Assembly: GCA_902782655.1 (NCBI GenBank) | Contig: CACZNY010000403.1 | Location: 1 to 6,906 of the forward strand | DNA from: an uncultured Lachnospiraceae bacterium | GTDB taxonomy: Bacteria; Bacillota; Clostridia; Lachnospirales; Lachnospiraceae | Length of the DNA stretch: 6,906 nt | Direction of reading: 5' to 3' | In this document: piece after piece, positions 1 to 6,341 of the stretch | Layout: each line of letters begins with the position of its first letter | Position numbering within the stretch: the stretch's first letter is position 1 | Translations under genes and position numbers: made by a program | The notes under the pieces: generated by a model | Seen by the model: the letters and a program-made list of their open reading frames with translations, nothing else | What the model was told of the DNA's origin: nothing | Databases searched by the model: none

Positions 1-141
1 AAGAGCGTTACCCTGTGCATCCGTCAATGTGACGATAGTATTGTTAAAGGATGACTGAATATGTGCCTGTCCGTGTTCAACGTTTTTTCTGATGCGCTTT
101 TTCGTTACTTTTTTCGCACCTGCTTGTGATTTACCAGCCAT
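1..141 (-). CDS. rpsK: 30S ribosomal protein S11, N-terminal part (3' end outside window)
   Basis: Small-subunit protein of the platform, which binds 16S rRNA near the mRNA exit region and is assembled with S6, S18 and S21. Only the first 47 codons are inside the window and the frame is open to the edge. The visible part has a lysine-rich N-terminal tail (residues 1 to about 20) followed by the family core, with [20 protein letters not shown] at about residues 24 to 43, which is diagnostic for S11. The ATG start is 25 bases after the rpsM stop. Its ribosome binding site reads AAGTAGG, 9 bases before the start, one base off the AAGGAGG seen elsewhere in this operon. Order rpmJ-rpsM-rpsK is the usual alpha-operon order; rpsD, rpoA and rplQ would be expected next, outside the window. 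Identity is secure; the C-terminus cannot be judged. Confidence 0.96.
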   Translation of the reverse strand, partial: MAGKSQAGAKKVTKKRIRKNVEHGQAHIQSSFNNTIVTLTDAQGNAL

Positions 142-166
142 TAAAACTAACCTACTTTCTTTTTAC

Positions 167-535
167 TTATTTCTTTTTGTTTGCAACTGTTCTTCTGGGT
201 CCTTTGCATGTTCTTGCATTGGTCTTTGTTTTCTGCCCGCGGCAGGGAAGTCCCTTTCTGTGACGGGTTCCCCTGTAGCATCCGATCTCAGTGAGCCGCT
301 TGATATTCATAGCGATTTCACGCCTGAGATCACCCTCGATGACCTGTGTCTTATCTATGACATCACGGATCTTGGTAACCTCTGCATCTGTAAGATCCTT
401 GCATCTGGTATCGGGATTTACTCCCGCTTCCTGAAGGATCCTTGTAGCTGAAGGTCTGCCAATACCGAAGATATACGTCAGTCCGATCTCGACACGCTTA
501 TCTCTGGGCAGATCTACACCGGCAATTCGAGCCAT
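167..535 (-). CDS. rpsM: 30S ribosomal protein S13
   Basis: Head protein of the small subunit that contacts the large subunit (bridges B1a/B1b, with L5) and the P-site tRNA through its basic tail. The product is 122 residues, the normal length. It begins [10 protein letters not shown], has the helix-hairpin-like segment [13 protein letters not shown] (residues 18 to 30), and carries the S13 signature [20 protein letters not shown] at residues 88 to 107, followed by a lysine/arginine-rich C-terminus ending in KKK. The ATG start is preceded by GAAAGGAGA about 9 bases upstream, and it is 31 bases after the rpmJ stop. It is the second gene after the internal promoter proposed at 723-751. Its partner L5 is encoded upstream in the same window. 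Nothing unusual is seen in the protein. Confidence 0.98.
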   Translation of the reverse strand: MARIAGVDLPRDKRVEIGLTYIFGIGRPSATRILQEAGVNPDTRCKDLTDAEVTKIRDVIDKTQVIEGDLRREIAMNIKRLTEIGCYRGTRHRKGLPCRGQKTKTNARTCKGPRRTVANKKK

Positions 536-566
536 AAGTGAGCATCTCCTTTCTTAAAATAATAAT

Positions 567-680
567 CTATCCCTGAACCTGCTTATGTTTTGGATTCTCG
601 CAGATTATACGGATCTTTCCTTTACGTCTTACTACCTTGCACTTTTCACACATAGGTTTCACTGAACTTCTGACCTTCAT
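567..680 (-). CDS. rpmJ: 50S ribosomal protein L36, zinc-binding form
   Basis: Smallest large-subunit protein, which binds 23S rRNA near the peptidyl-transferase side and helps late assembly. The 37-codon reading frame translates as [20 protein letters not shown] and ends NPKHKQVQG with a TAG stop. The zinc ligands Cys11, Cys14, Cys27 and His32 are all present, so this is the metal-binding (C+) form; 37 residues is the common length for this form. The ribosome binding site AAAGGAGGT (695 to 687) is one of the strongest in the window, 6 bases before the ATG. It is the first gene behind the promoter at 723-751. Downstream, rpsM follows after 31 bases. The identity is clear from the ligand pattern and position between infA and rpsM. 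Confidence 0.97.
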   Translation of the reverse strand: MKVRSSVKPMCEKCKVVRRKGKIRIICENPKHKQVQG

Positions 681-686
681 GGTAAT

Positions 687-695
687 ACCTCCTTT
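687..695 (-). promoter_or_regulatory. Ribosome binding site of rpmJ
   Basis: The minus strand reads AAAGGAGGT, ending 6 bases before the rpmJ ATG at 680. It is an extended match to the 16S rRNA 3' end and supports the start chosen for this short gene. Confidence 0.9.
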
Positions 696-722
696 CATTT
701 ATCCAAAAAAAGAGCAACGACT

Positions 723-751
723 ATAATAACATAGCCGAATAATCATTTCAA
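723..751 (-). promoter_or_regulatory. Sigma-A type promoter upstream of rpmJ
   Basis: On the minus strand a -35 element TTGAAA (751 to 746) is separated by exactly 17 bases from a -10 element TATTAT (728 to 723). Each matches the vegetative consensus at five of six positions. The bases just before the -10 read TATG followed by one T, which is an extended -10 element of the kind common in Gram-positive bacteria. The 12 or so bases before the -35 are A/T rich (AGTAATTTTTTC), like an UP element. Transcription would begin around 715-718 and leave a leader of about 36 bases before rpmJ. The placement in the longest intergenic gap of the window supports it. Function is inferred; no start site has been measured. 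Confidence 0.72.
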
Positions 752-758
752 GAAAAAA

Positions 759-977
759 TTACTTATCTCTCCAGGTAATTCTTCCTTTGGTGAGATCGTA
801 GGGCGAAAGCTCTATGGTAACCTTATCCCCCGGAAGGATCTTGATGAAGTTCATCCTAAGCTTCCCCGAGATATGAGCCAAAACCTCATGCCCGTTTTCC
901 AATGTCACCCTGAACATCGCATTGGGGAGCTTTTCTACTACCTTTCCCTCTACTTCTATGACATCCGCTTTTGACAT
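759..977 (-). CDS. infA: Translation initiation factor IF-1
   Basis: IF-1 is a single OB-fold protein that binds the 30S A site and works with IF-2 and IF-3 during initiation. The product is 72 residues, the standard length, with [20 protein letters not shown] at residues 1 to 20, [20 protein letters not shown] at about 27 to 46, and [20 protein letters not shown] at about 48 to 67; these cover the S1-like OB domain. An in-frame GTG exists two codons upstream (983), but the AAGGGGTGA Shine-Dalgarno (988 to 980) overlaps it, and the family starts at the ATG used here. The binding site also overlaps the adk stop; the gap to adk is 9 bases, so translational coupling is likely. In many Firmicutes map and sometimes a small KOW-domain gene lie between adk and infA; neither is present here. 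Confidence 0.97.
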   Translation of the reverse strand: MSKADVIEVEGKVVEKLPNAMFRVTLENGHEVLAHISGKLRMNFIKILPGDKVTIELSPYDLTKGRITWRDK

Positions 978-986
978 GGTCACCCC

Positions 987-1628
987 TTATTCCAGTATAT
1001 CCTTGATCGAATCAAAAACCGCCTCGACATCCAACGTGCCGTCAACTGCACGGTAAACCTCTTTCTTCTTATAGTATTCCACAAGCGGCTGAGTCTGCTC
1101 ATGATATACTGCAAGCCGGTTCTTCACGGTCTCAGGCCTGTCGTCATCTCTGATCACAAGCTCCGCACCGCATTCATCGCAAATCCCGTCCTTCTTGGGC
1201 GGCACATACTGAATATGATAAGTAGCGCCGCATTTTGGACAGGCTCTTCTTCCTGACATACGATTGATTATGTTTTCATCAGGAACATCCACATCTACGG
1301 CGAAATCTATCTTTCCTCCCAGCCTGTTAAGCTCTTTGTCAAGCGCCTCCGCCTGTGGGATCGTCCTGGGGAAACCATCGAGGATATACCCATTTTTGCA
1401 ATCTTCATTTGAAACTCTGTCAAGGAGTATCCTTACCGTAAGTTCATCGGGAACAAGCTTTCCGGCATCCATATAGCTCTTTGCCTCTTTTCCAAGCTCT
1501 GTACCCTCTTTGATATTCTTCCTGAAAATATCCCCCGTGGATATATGGGGCAGCCCGTATTTTGCTGCCAGCTTTTCCGCCTGTGTTCCTTTACCCGCTC
1601 CGGGTGCTCCCAGCATTACTATCTTCAT
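987..1628 (-). CDS. adk: Adenylate kinase with zinc-type LID
   Basis: Cytosolic nucleotide kinase that converts AMP and ATP to two ADP. It is 213 residues, a normal long-form size. The P-loop GAPGAGKGT is at residues 7 to 15, the AMP-binding region has TGDIFR at 31 to 36, and DGFPRT is at 84 to 89 with Arg88. Arg123 lies in INRMSGRR, leading into the LID. The LID carries Cys130, Cys133, Cys150 and Cys153, the structural zinc site of many Gram-positive enzymes, and RDDDRPETV follows at about 160 to 168. The ATG overlaps the secY TAA by one base (TAATG). The only Shine-Dalgarno is a weak AAAGGA about 11 bases upstream inside secY, so translation is probably coupled to secY. No key residue is missing. 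Confidence 0.98.
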   Translation of the reverse strand: MKIVMLGAPGAGKGTQAEKLAAKYGLPHISTGDIFRKNIKEGTELGKEAKSYMDAGKLVPDELTVRILLDRVSNEDCKNGYILDGFPRTIPQAEALDKELNRLGGKIDFAVDVDVPDENIINRMSGRRACPKCGATYHIQYVPPKKDGICDECGAELVIRDDDRPETVKNRLAVYHEQTQPLVEYYKKKEVYRAVDGTLDVEAVFDSIKDILE

Positions 1629-2947
1629 TATGACAAAAATCCTTTATAATTCCTTACAACCATCTTTGATTCGATCTGCTTCAGTGTTTCAAGTATAACA
1701 CCGACTATGATGATAAGCGACGTTCCGCCAAAGGTGACATTCGCGTTGAACGCACCGTTGAAGAAGATCGGTATCATGGCAACAATAACAAGACCCACTG
1801 CTCCGATAAAGATGATGTAGTTCAGTATTCTGGTCAGATAATCGCTGGTAGGCTTTCCGGGTCTTATTCCGGGTATGAATCCGCCCTGTTTCTTCATGTT
1901 ATCCGCTATCTCAAGCGGATTAAAGGTGATCGAGGTATAGAAATATGCGAAGAAAATAACCAACACGATATATACCAGAGCACCTATCGTATACCATGGC
2001 GTACTGGCATCAAACCAGTTGCTGGAGCTTAAGGCTCTCAGGATATGTCCCCACGCAGTCGTTCCCCCGGTCTTGCCGAAAAGCTGTGCGATCACTACAG
2101 GGAACTGCATTATGGATGAAGCGAAGATGATCGGAATTACATTACCCGTGTTCACCTTCAGCGGAATATAAGTGCTGTTTCCGCCGTACTGCTTCCTTCC
2201 CTGCATCTTCTTGGCATACTGCACAGGTATCCTGCGTTCTGCGTCATTAAGCAGTATCGTCAGGACAATAGTAACCAGGATAATGAGAAGGATGATGGCT
2301 CCGTTCAGTATCATGAATGCAACAGGCCTTCCCGCTACAAACATGGTATAAAGACTTGTCATATCATCAGGTATCCTGGAAATGATATTAATGGTAAGGA
2401 CTATTGATATGCCGTTACCCACGCCATACTCAGTGATCTGCTCTCCTATCCACATAAGGAATGCAGAGCCTGCCGTAAGAGTAAGTATCACCATAATGAC
2501 ATTAAGAGCATCGTATTTTTCAAGTATTCCCTGTCTTCCGAACCCTATGGCCATTGCCAAAGACTCGATAAGAGCCAGTCCGACTGTCACATATCTTGTG
2601 ATCGCTACCAGTTTCTTTCTTCCTTCCTCCCCTTCCTTGTGCATTTCTTCAAGTGCGGGTATTGCTATAGTAAGAAGCTGGATAATAATGCTGGATGTGA
2701 TATAAGGAGTGATGTTTAACGCAAAAAGGGACATGTTCTCAAAAGAACCTCCAGTAAATGCATTAAAGAAATTAAAAGAATCCGAATCACCCGTTATCTG
2801 TGAAAACCATTCAGCAAAGAAGTCTCTGTTGATCCCCGGCACGGGCAGCTGACATCCAAGCCTTATCACAATAAGCATCAGAAATGTAAAGATTATACCA
2901 TTTCTGATATCCTTTATCTTGAAAGCATTTTTAACTGTTTCAAACAT
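1628..2947 (-). CDS. secY: Preprotein translocase channel subunit SecY
   Basis: Inner-membrane channel of the general secretion pathway, working with SecE, SecG and SecA. The product has 439 residues and about ten hydrophobic segments, roughly at 17-35, 75-97, 113-133, 148-168, 177-193, 209-234, 266-290, 318-341, 369-395 and 406-425. The plug region precedes LNITPYITSSIIIQLL (77 to 92). The cytosolic loop with ERRIPVQYAKK (237 to 247) and the later loop GGFIPGIRPGKPTSDYL (355 to 371), including the conserved Arg361 used with SecA and the ribosome, are intact. It ends VRNYKGFLS, typical for the family. The ATG shares its A with the rplO stop (TGATG), and GAGGTGATC (2958 to 2950) is a nine-base match to the 16S 3' end. 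Placement after rplO is the classic spc-operon position. Confidence 0.98.
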   Translation of the reverse strand: MFETVKNAFKIKDIRNGIIFTFLMLIVIRLGCQLPVPGINRDFFAEWFSQITGDSDSFNFFNAFTGGSFENMSLFALNITPYITSSIIIQLLTIAIPALEEMHKEGEEGRKKLVAITRYVTVGLALIESLAMAIGFGRQGILEKYDALNVIMVILTLTAGSAFLMWIGEQITEYGVGNGISIVLTINIISRIPDDMTSLYTMFVAGRPVAFMILNGAIILLIILVTIVLTILLNDAERRIPVQYAKKMQGRKQYGGNSTYIPLKVNTGNVIPIIFASSIMQFPVVIAQLFGKTGGTTAWGHILRALSSSNWFDASTPWYTIGALVYIVLVIFFAYFYTSITFNPLEIADNMKKQGGFIPGIRPGKPTSDYLTRILNYIIFIGAVGLVIVAMIPIFFNGAFNANVTFGGTSLIIIVGVILETLKQIESKMVVRNYKGFLS

Positions 2948-3387
2948 CAGATCACCTCGGCTTTTCCGCCCGCTGCTTCAATCTTCTGCTTCGCAGACTC
3001 TGAGAAAGCATTCGCCTTAACCGTAAGCTTTTTTGTTATTTCGCCGTTTCCAAGGATCTTCAGACCATCTTTGGTATCCTTTATTATACCTCTTTCAATA
3101 AGATCCTCGCTTACTACCGTATCACCGTTCTCATAAAACTGTTCAAGCTGTGATACATTCAACGTTACGATTTCTTTATGGTTATAGTTCTTGAATCCTC
3201 TCTTTGGAAGTCTCCTGTAAAGGGGCATCTGGCCGCCTTCGAAACCTATACGGGGAGCGCCTGACCTTGCTTTCTGTCCCTTATGTCCGTATCCGGCCGT
3301 CTTCCCGTTTCCTGAAGCATGACCTCTTCCTCTTCTGTATCTGTTGCTTTTGGATCCTGCTGCAGGTCCTATCTCATGAAGTTCCAT
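2947..3387 (-). CDS. rplO: 50S ribosomal protein L15
   Basis: Late-assembling large-subunit protein whose long basic N-terminal extension threads through 23S rRNA. The 146 residues match the usual length. It opens [15 protein letters not shown], then the glycine- and arginine-rich arm with [20 protein letters not shown] (20 to 39), and [19 protein letters not shown] at 49 to 67; the globular part ends with the signature-like [20 protein letters not shown] (110 to 129) and GGKAEVI. The loop after GQKARSG reads APRIGFEGG instead of the glycine-rich form in Bacillus, a variant I associate with Lachnospiraceae. The ATG has AAAGGAG 10 bases upstream. A 59-base gap separates it from rpmD, and it overlaps the secY start by one base. 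Confidence 0.98.
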   Translation of the reverse strand: MELHEIGPAAGSKSNRYRRGRGHASGNGKTAGYGHKGQKARSGAPRIGFEGGQMPLYRRLPKRGFKNYNHKEIVTLNVSQLEQFYENGDTVVSEDLIERGIIKDTKDGLKILGNGEITKKLTVKANAFSESAKQKIEAAGGKAEVI

Positions 3388-3446
3388 ATCTTCCGTTCTC
3401 CTTTCGCTAAACGCAGGGTATTCCCCACTCGACTTTCGGATTTACC
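3388..3446 (-). other. rpmD-rplO intergenic leader with short repeats
   Basis: This 59-base gap is among the longest in the operon. Besides the rplO ribosome binding site it holds two copies of CGAAAG, one near each end, and a small GGG-GAATA-CCC stem-loop possibility between them. No -35/-10 pair or T-tract terminator is visible. No function can be assigned; it may only be a spacer. Confidence 0.3.
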
Positions 3447-3635
3447 TTATCCTTCTATCTCCTCAACCTTAAGAAGATGCTTTACCTGATGTATCATCCC
3501 TCTTATAGCATCATTATCCGGCTGGACCACTGTGTGATATGTCTTATGCAGTCCTAATGCCTTCACTGTTTTTTTGTGCTTGGGAAGAGCTGCTATTGTA
3601 GACTTAGCCAGTGTTATCTTTAACTTCTTAGCCAT
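3447..3635 (-). CDS. rpmD: 50S ribosomal protein L30
   Basis: Small large-subunit protein on the solvent side that contacts 23S rRNA near the 5S site. It is 62 residues, within the usual range of about 58 to 62. The family pattern is seen in LKITLAKSTIAALPKHKKTV (5 to 24), ALGLHKTYHTVVQPDNDAIR (26 to 45) and GMIHQVKHLLKVEE (46 to 59). The start codon overlaps the rpsE stop by one base (TAATG). A strong GAGGAGGT lies inside the end of rpsE, about 9 bases before the ATG, so reinitiation by ribosomes finishing rpsE is likely. The order rpsE-rpmD-rplO is standard. Nothing odd is visible. Confidence 0.97.
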   Translation of the reverse strand: MAKKLKITLAKSTIAALPKHKKTVKALGLHKTYHTVVQPDNDAIRGMIHQVKHLLKVEEIEG

Positions 3636-4171
3636 TATGCTCGCACCTCCTCGACACTCTTACCCCTCTTACGGGCGACTTCCTCGGGTGATGATATCTG
3701 CTGAAGCGCATCAACAGCCGCAAGTACTACATTCTGCTTGTTATTTGATCCCAGTGATTTTGTACGTATATTCCTGATCCCTGAAAGTTCACATACTATA
3801 CGGGCAGGACCACCTGCGATGATACCTGTTCCCTCAGGAGCCCTCTTCAGAAGTATCTGCGCTCCTCCGAAGTGTCCGATAAAGTCATGTGCTATGGATC
3901 CGTTCTCATCAAGGGCTACAGAGATCATATGCTTCTTGGCATCCTCCCTGCCCTTACGGATCGCCTCCGGTATCTCGGTGGCTTTTCCGAGTCCGACACC
4001 TACATGTCCTTCCTTGTCTCCTACTACCACAAGGGTTGAGAAGCGCATATTACGACCGCCCTTAACGACTTTTGTGACTCTCTTGATAGTTACAACCTTA
4101 TCCTCGAGTCCGTCATCAGGCTCTCTGTCGTTTCTGGAATTTCTTCTTCTGTCTCTGATATCTCCTTCCAT
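3635..4171 (-). CDS. rpsE: 30S ribosomal protein S5
   Basis: Small-subunit protein near the mRNA entry and decoding region; it affects fidelity and forms part of the spectinomycin pocket. It is 178 residues. A charged N-terminal tail (1 to about 24, many Arg/Asp) precedes the N-terminal S5 domain with [20 protein letters not shown] (25 to 44) and [17 protein letters not shown] (48 to 64). The C-terminal domain has [14 protein letters not shown] (111 to 124) and [13 protein letters not shown] (137 to 149), and it ends [10 protein letters not shown]. The loop [10 protein letters not shown] looks like the antibiotic-sensitive form; no obvious resistance change is seen. The ATG is preceded by AAAGGAG 7 bases upstream, 17 bases after the rplR stop. 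The NMRF and NNKQNVV variants point to Clostridia. Confidence 0.98.
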   Translation of the reverse strand: MEGDIRDRRRNSRNDREPDDGLEDKVVTIKRVTKVVKGGRNMRFSTLVVVGDKEGHVGVGLGKATEIPEAIRKGREDAKKHMISVALDENGSIAHDFIGHFGGAQILLKRAPEGTGIIAGGPARIVCELSGIRNIRTKSLGSNNKQNVVLAAVDALQQISSPEEVARKRGKSVEEVRA

Positions 4172-4188
4172 CTGTCCACTCCTTTCCC

Positions 4189-4557
4189 TTAGAATTTAAG
4201 TCCGGCTTCACGAGCCGCGTCAGCGAGTGCCTGTATTTTACCGTGATATACAAAGCCTCCTCTGTCAAATACAACTTCCTCTATTCCCTTAGCCTTGGCG
4301 CGCTCTGCTATGGTCTTTCCCACGCACTCGGCAGCTTCCTTATTATCGGTATATTTCACCTGACTCTTTACATCCTTTTCAACAGTTGATGCAGCTGCCA
4401 GAGTATTTCCTGCCTCATCATCTATGATCTGGGCATAGATGTTTTTATTGCTCCTGAAAACCGCAAGTCTCGGTCTTTCTGCCGTTCCGCTGAAACGGTT
4501 CCTTATGCGCATGTGCTTCTTCTCACGCACCTTGGCTCTTGACTTCTTTTTGATCAT
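4189..4557 (-). CDS. rplR: 50S ribosomal protein L18
   Basis: Binds 5S rRNA and, with L5, attaches it to the central protuberance of the large subunit. The product is 122 residues, a typical length. The basic N-terminus ([20 protein letters not shown], about 3 to 22) leads to the core with [20 protein letters not shown] (24 to 43) and [15 protein letters not shown]; the C-terminal part has [20 protein letters not shown] (91 to 110) and the final [12 protein letters not shown], all typical of L18. The ATG has AAAGGA 5 bases upstream. The 40-base gap from rplF encodes a possible RNA hairpin (4572-4595) just before this ribosome binding site. The other 5S-binding protein, L5, is encoded earlier in the window. 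Confidence 0.98.
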   Translation of the reverse strand: MIKKKSRAKVREKKHMRIRNRFSGTAERPRLAVFRSNKNIYAQIIDDEAGNTLAAASTVEKDVKSQVKYTDNKEAAECVGKTIAERAKAKGIEEVVFDRGGFVYHGKIQALADAAREAGLKF

Positions 4558-4571
4558 ATCTGTCCTTTCCG

Positions 4572-4595
4572 CATAAAAAGATTTTGCTCTTTATG
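4572..4595 (-). promoter_or_regulatory. RNA hairpin in the rplF-rplR gap
   Basis: The transcript reads CAUAAAGAG (4595 to 4587), loop CAAAAU, then CUUUUUAUG (4580 to 4572). All nine positions pair, eight by Watson-Crick and one by G-U, giving an AU-rich stem with a six-base loop. It starts 3 bases after the rplF stop and ends 5 bases before the rplR Shine-Dalgarno. No uridine tract follows it, so it does not look like a terminator. It could affect mRNA processing, stability or rplR initiation; this is inference, and the stem is of modest stability. Confidence 0.4.
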
Positions 4596-4597
4596 AC

Positions 4598-5137
4598 TTA
4601 CTTCTTACCGGTCTTACCGACTTTACGCCTTATCACTTCATCAGAATACTTAATACCCTTGCCCTTATATGGCTCAGGCGGTCTCTTGTCGCGGATGACC
4701 GCGGCGTACTGGCCGACGGCTTCCTTGCTTATTCCGGATACTATGATCTGATTATCCTTAACCTCTGTCGTAATTCCCTCCGGATCTTCCATTTCCACAG
4801 GATGCGAATATCCAAGGGACAGGGTCAGCTTCTTGCCCTGTTTTGCCGCTCTGTATCCTACACCGTTTATCTCAAGAGTCTTGGTATATCCTTCTGTAAC
4901 ACCGACAACCATATTATTGAGAAGAGATCTTGTCAGACCATGAAGAGCCCTGTTCTCTTTCTCGTCATTAGGTCTTTCCACCGTAAGCTGTCCATCCTCC
5001 TGTTTGATGATAAGCACGGCGGGAAGAGCTCTCTTCAGCTCCCCCTTTGGACCCTTTACAGTCACTTCATTATTTTCTGCCACATTGACCGTCACTCCTG
5101 ACGGGATGGCGATAGGCATTTTTCCGATTCGTGACAT
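4598..5137 (-). CDS. rplF: 50S ribosomal protein L6
   Basis: Large-subunit protein next to the factor-binding sarcin-ricin loop, built of two repeated alpha/beta domains. It is 179 residues, the standard size. It opens [20 protein letters not shown], continues with [12 protein letters not shown] (25 to 36), and the second domain contains [20 protein letters not shown] (88 to 107) and the family signature [20 protein letters not shown] at 152 to 171. The C-terminus is lysine-rich (KVGKTGKK). The ATG start has AGGAGG 8 bases upstream, and it is 23 bases after the rpsH stop. The placement between rpsH and rplR is the conserved spc order. Confidence 0.98.
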   Translation of the reverse strand: MSRIGKMPIAIPSGVTVNVAENNEVTVKGPKGELKRALPAVLIIKQEDGQLTVERPNDEKENRALHGLTRSLLNNMVVGVTEGYTKTLEINGVGYRAAKQGKKLTLSLGYSHPVEMEDPEGITTEVKDNQIIVSGISKEAVGQYAAVIRDKRPPEPYKGKGIKYSDEVIRRKVGKTGKK

Positions 5138-5160
5138 GCCCGCAACCTCCTATTCTTTCT

Positions 5161-5568
5161 TTACCATACAAAAGCAAGAACTTCTCCGCCTACACCAAGC
5201 TCTCTTGCCTTTTTATCTGTTACTACACCTTTATTCGTGGAGATGATAGCTACTCCAAGTCCTCCGAGCACCTTGGGAAGATCATCACGTCCCGCATAGA
5301 CCCTCAGACCGGGCTTTGATATCCTCTTCAGACCTGTAAGTACCTTTTCTTTTTTATTATCGTTATACTTCAGCTCTATCTTTATATTCTTAAAGTCGTT
5401 TACTGCATCTACGAGCTCATAACCCCTTATATATCCCTCGTCCTGAAGGATGTCCGCTATGGCAAGCTTCATCTTTGATGCAGGGATCTCGACCGTATCA
5501 TGTTTTGCAGTATTGGCATTACGGATTCTTGTAAGCATATCTGCAATCGGATCATTAGTCGTAAGCAT
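5161..5568 (-). CDS. rpsH: 30S ribosomal protein S8
   Basis: Primary 16S rRNA binder (helix 21 region) that nucleates assembly of the platform; in Escherichia coli it also represses the spc operon. The product is 135 residues, close to the usual 132. It has [13 protein letters not shown] at 6 to 18, [17 protein letters not shown] (31 to 47), [13 protein letters not shown] (80 to 92), and the S8 signature [18 protein letters not shown] at 105 to 122, ending [10 protein letters not shown] second in-frame ATG lies 10 codons inside (the MLT motif occurs twice), but the family begins before DPIADML, and AAAGGAG sits 8 bases before the ATG at 5568. It begins 18 bases after the rpsN stop. Whether S8 autoregulates in this organism cannot be told. 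Confidence 0.98.
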   Translation of the reverse strand: MLTTNDPIADMLTRIRNANTAKHDTVEIPASKMKLAIADILQDEGYIRGYELVDAVNDFKNIKIELKYNDNKKEKVLTGLKRISKPGLRVYAGRDDLPKVLGGLGVAIISTNKGVVTDKKARELGVGGEVLAFVW

Positions 5569-5586
5569 ATATCTGTCTCCTTTCTC

Positions 5587-5772
5587 TTACCATGAAGCTT
5601 TCTTTACACCGGGTATCTGACCCTTATAAGCCAACTCTCTGAAACATATACGGCATATACCGTACTTCTTGAGAACTGCATGTGGACGCCCGCAGATCCT
5701 GCAGCGCGTATATGCCCTGGTTGAGAACTTAGGCTTTCTCTGCTGCTTTCTTTTCATTGATAGTTTTGCCAT
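5587..5772 (-). CDS. rpsN: 30S ribosomal protein S14, zinc-binding short form
   Basis: Head protein of the small subunit, needed for assembly of S10, S3 and S2. It has 61 residues, the length of the zinc-type form (the zinc-free form is about 89 to 101). Cys24, Cys27, Cys40 and Cys43 form two CxxC pairs (CRIC and CRIC). The end [10 protein letters not shown] is the standard C-terminus. The reading frame is open 8 codons further upstream inside rplE, but AGGAGG lies about 9 bases before the ATG at 5772, and the family starts [10 protein letters not shown] or similar. The start is 1 base past the rplE stop codon, so translational coupling to rplE is likely. Confidence 0.98.
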   Translation of the reverse strand: MAKLSMKRKQQRKPKFSTRAYTRCRICGRPHAVLKKYGICRICFRELAYKGQIPGVKKASW

Positions 5773-5773
5773 A

Positions 5774-6325
5774 TTAAACCGCCTCCTGTTTCTCAAACGG
5801 CATATTAAAGAGTCTTAAAAGCTCTCTTGCCTCCTCATCCGTCTTTGCCGTAGTAACAATGATCACATCCATACCCCTTATCTTATCGATCTTATCATAT
5901 TCAATCTCGGGGAATATGATCTGCTCTTTTATTCCGAGTGCGTAATTTCCTCTTCCGTCAAATGAATTCGCCGAAACACCTCTGAAGTCACGGACTCTGG
6001 GAAGAGCAAGATTTACGAGCCTGTCAAGGAAGTCATACATCTTATCACCCCTGAGAGTGACCTTGCAGCCTATCTGCATGCCTTCCCTGATCTTAAAGTT
6101 TGCAACGGCTTTCTTTGCCTTAGTCGTAACCACATGCTGTCCGGTGATCTTTTCCAGATCCGTTACCGCAGAATCAAGAAGCTTTGCATTATCCTTTGCT
6201 TCACCGACTCCCATATTGACTACGATCTTTTCAAGCTTGGGGATCTCCATGACATTCTTGTATCCGAATTTCTTCTTCATGGATTCCCTTATCTCTGTAT
6301 TATACATTTCTTTATATCTGCTCAA
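5774..6325 (-). CDS. rplE: 50S ribosomal protein L5, TTG start
   Basis: Central-protuberance protein that binds 5S rRNA with L18 and forms bridges with S13 and P-site tRNA. The product is 183 residues against a typical 179. Landmarks are [20 protein letters not shown] (19 to 38), [20 protein letters not shown] (69 to 88), [20 protein letters not shown] (108 to 127), [19 protein letters not shown] (136 to 154), and MPFEK near the end. The start is TTG at 6325: AAGGAGG lies 8 bases upstream, and the encoded MSRYKEMY lines up with the family N-terminus. The first ATG is six codons later and would lose that segment. It starts 16 bases after the rplX stop. Confidence 0.95.
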   Translation of the reverse strand: MSRYKEMYNTEIRESMKKKFGYKNVMEIPKLEKIVVNMGVGEAKDNAKLLDSAVTDLEKITGQHVVTTKAKKAVANFKIREGMQIGCKVTLRGDKMYDFLDRLVNLALPRVRDFRGVSANSFDGRGNYALGIKEQIIFPEIEYDKIDKIRGMDVIIVTTAKTDEEARELLRLFNMPFEKQEAV

Positions 6326-6333
6326 TTTTCAGG

Positions 6334-6340
6334 CCTCCTT
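6334..6340 (-). promoter_or_regulatory. Ribosome binding site fixing the rplE TTG start
   Basis: The minus strand reads AAGGAGG, ending 8 bases before TTG at 6325. It would be 26 bases from the first internal ATG (6307), too far to serve it, so this site decides for TTG. Confidence 0.85.
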
Positions 6341-6341
6341 C

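Noticed and set aside
759..790. Possible terminator at the end of infA: AATTAC ... GTAATT followed by TTTTTT on the minus strand.
   Set aside because: The stem is only six mostly A-T pairs around a 12-base loop, too weak for an intrinsic terminator; the T-run is better read as the A/T-rich upstream part of the rpmJ promoter.
978..983. GTG start for infA two codons upstream.
   Set aside because: It lies within the Shine-Dalgarno itself, and the ATG at 977 gives the usual 72-residue IF-1.
3738..4199. Long plus-strand open frames, such as this one opposite rpsE and others opposite rpsM, rplE and secY.
   Set aside because: They lie entirely or mostly opposite well-recognised genes, have low-complexity serine/proline/phenylalanine-rich products, and have no family resemblance or clear ribosome binding sites.
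5531..5570. Direct repeat of GTAAGCATAT at 5531-5540 and 5561-5570.
   Set aside because: Both copies encode MLT at residues 1-3 and 11-13 of S8; the second MLT is part of the conserved [13 protein letters not shown], so this is coincidence of coding, and the second ATG is not the start.
5773..5796. Longer rpsN start inside rplE adding eight residues.
   Set aside because: The ribosome binding site at the end of rplE serves ATG 5772, which gives the standard 61-residue S14.
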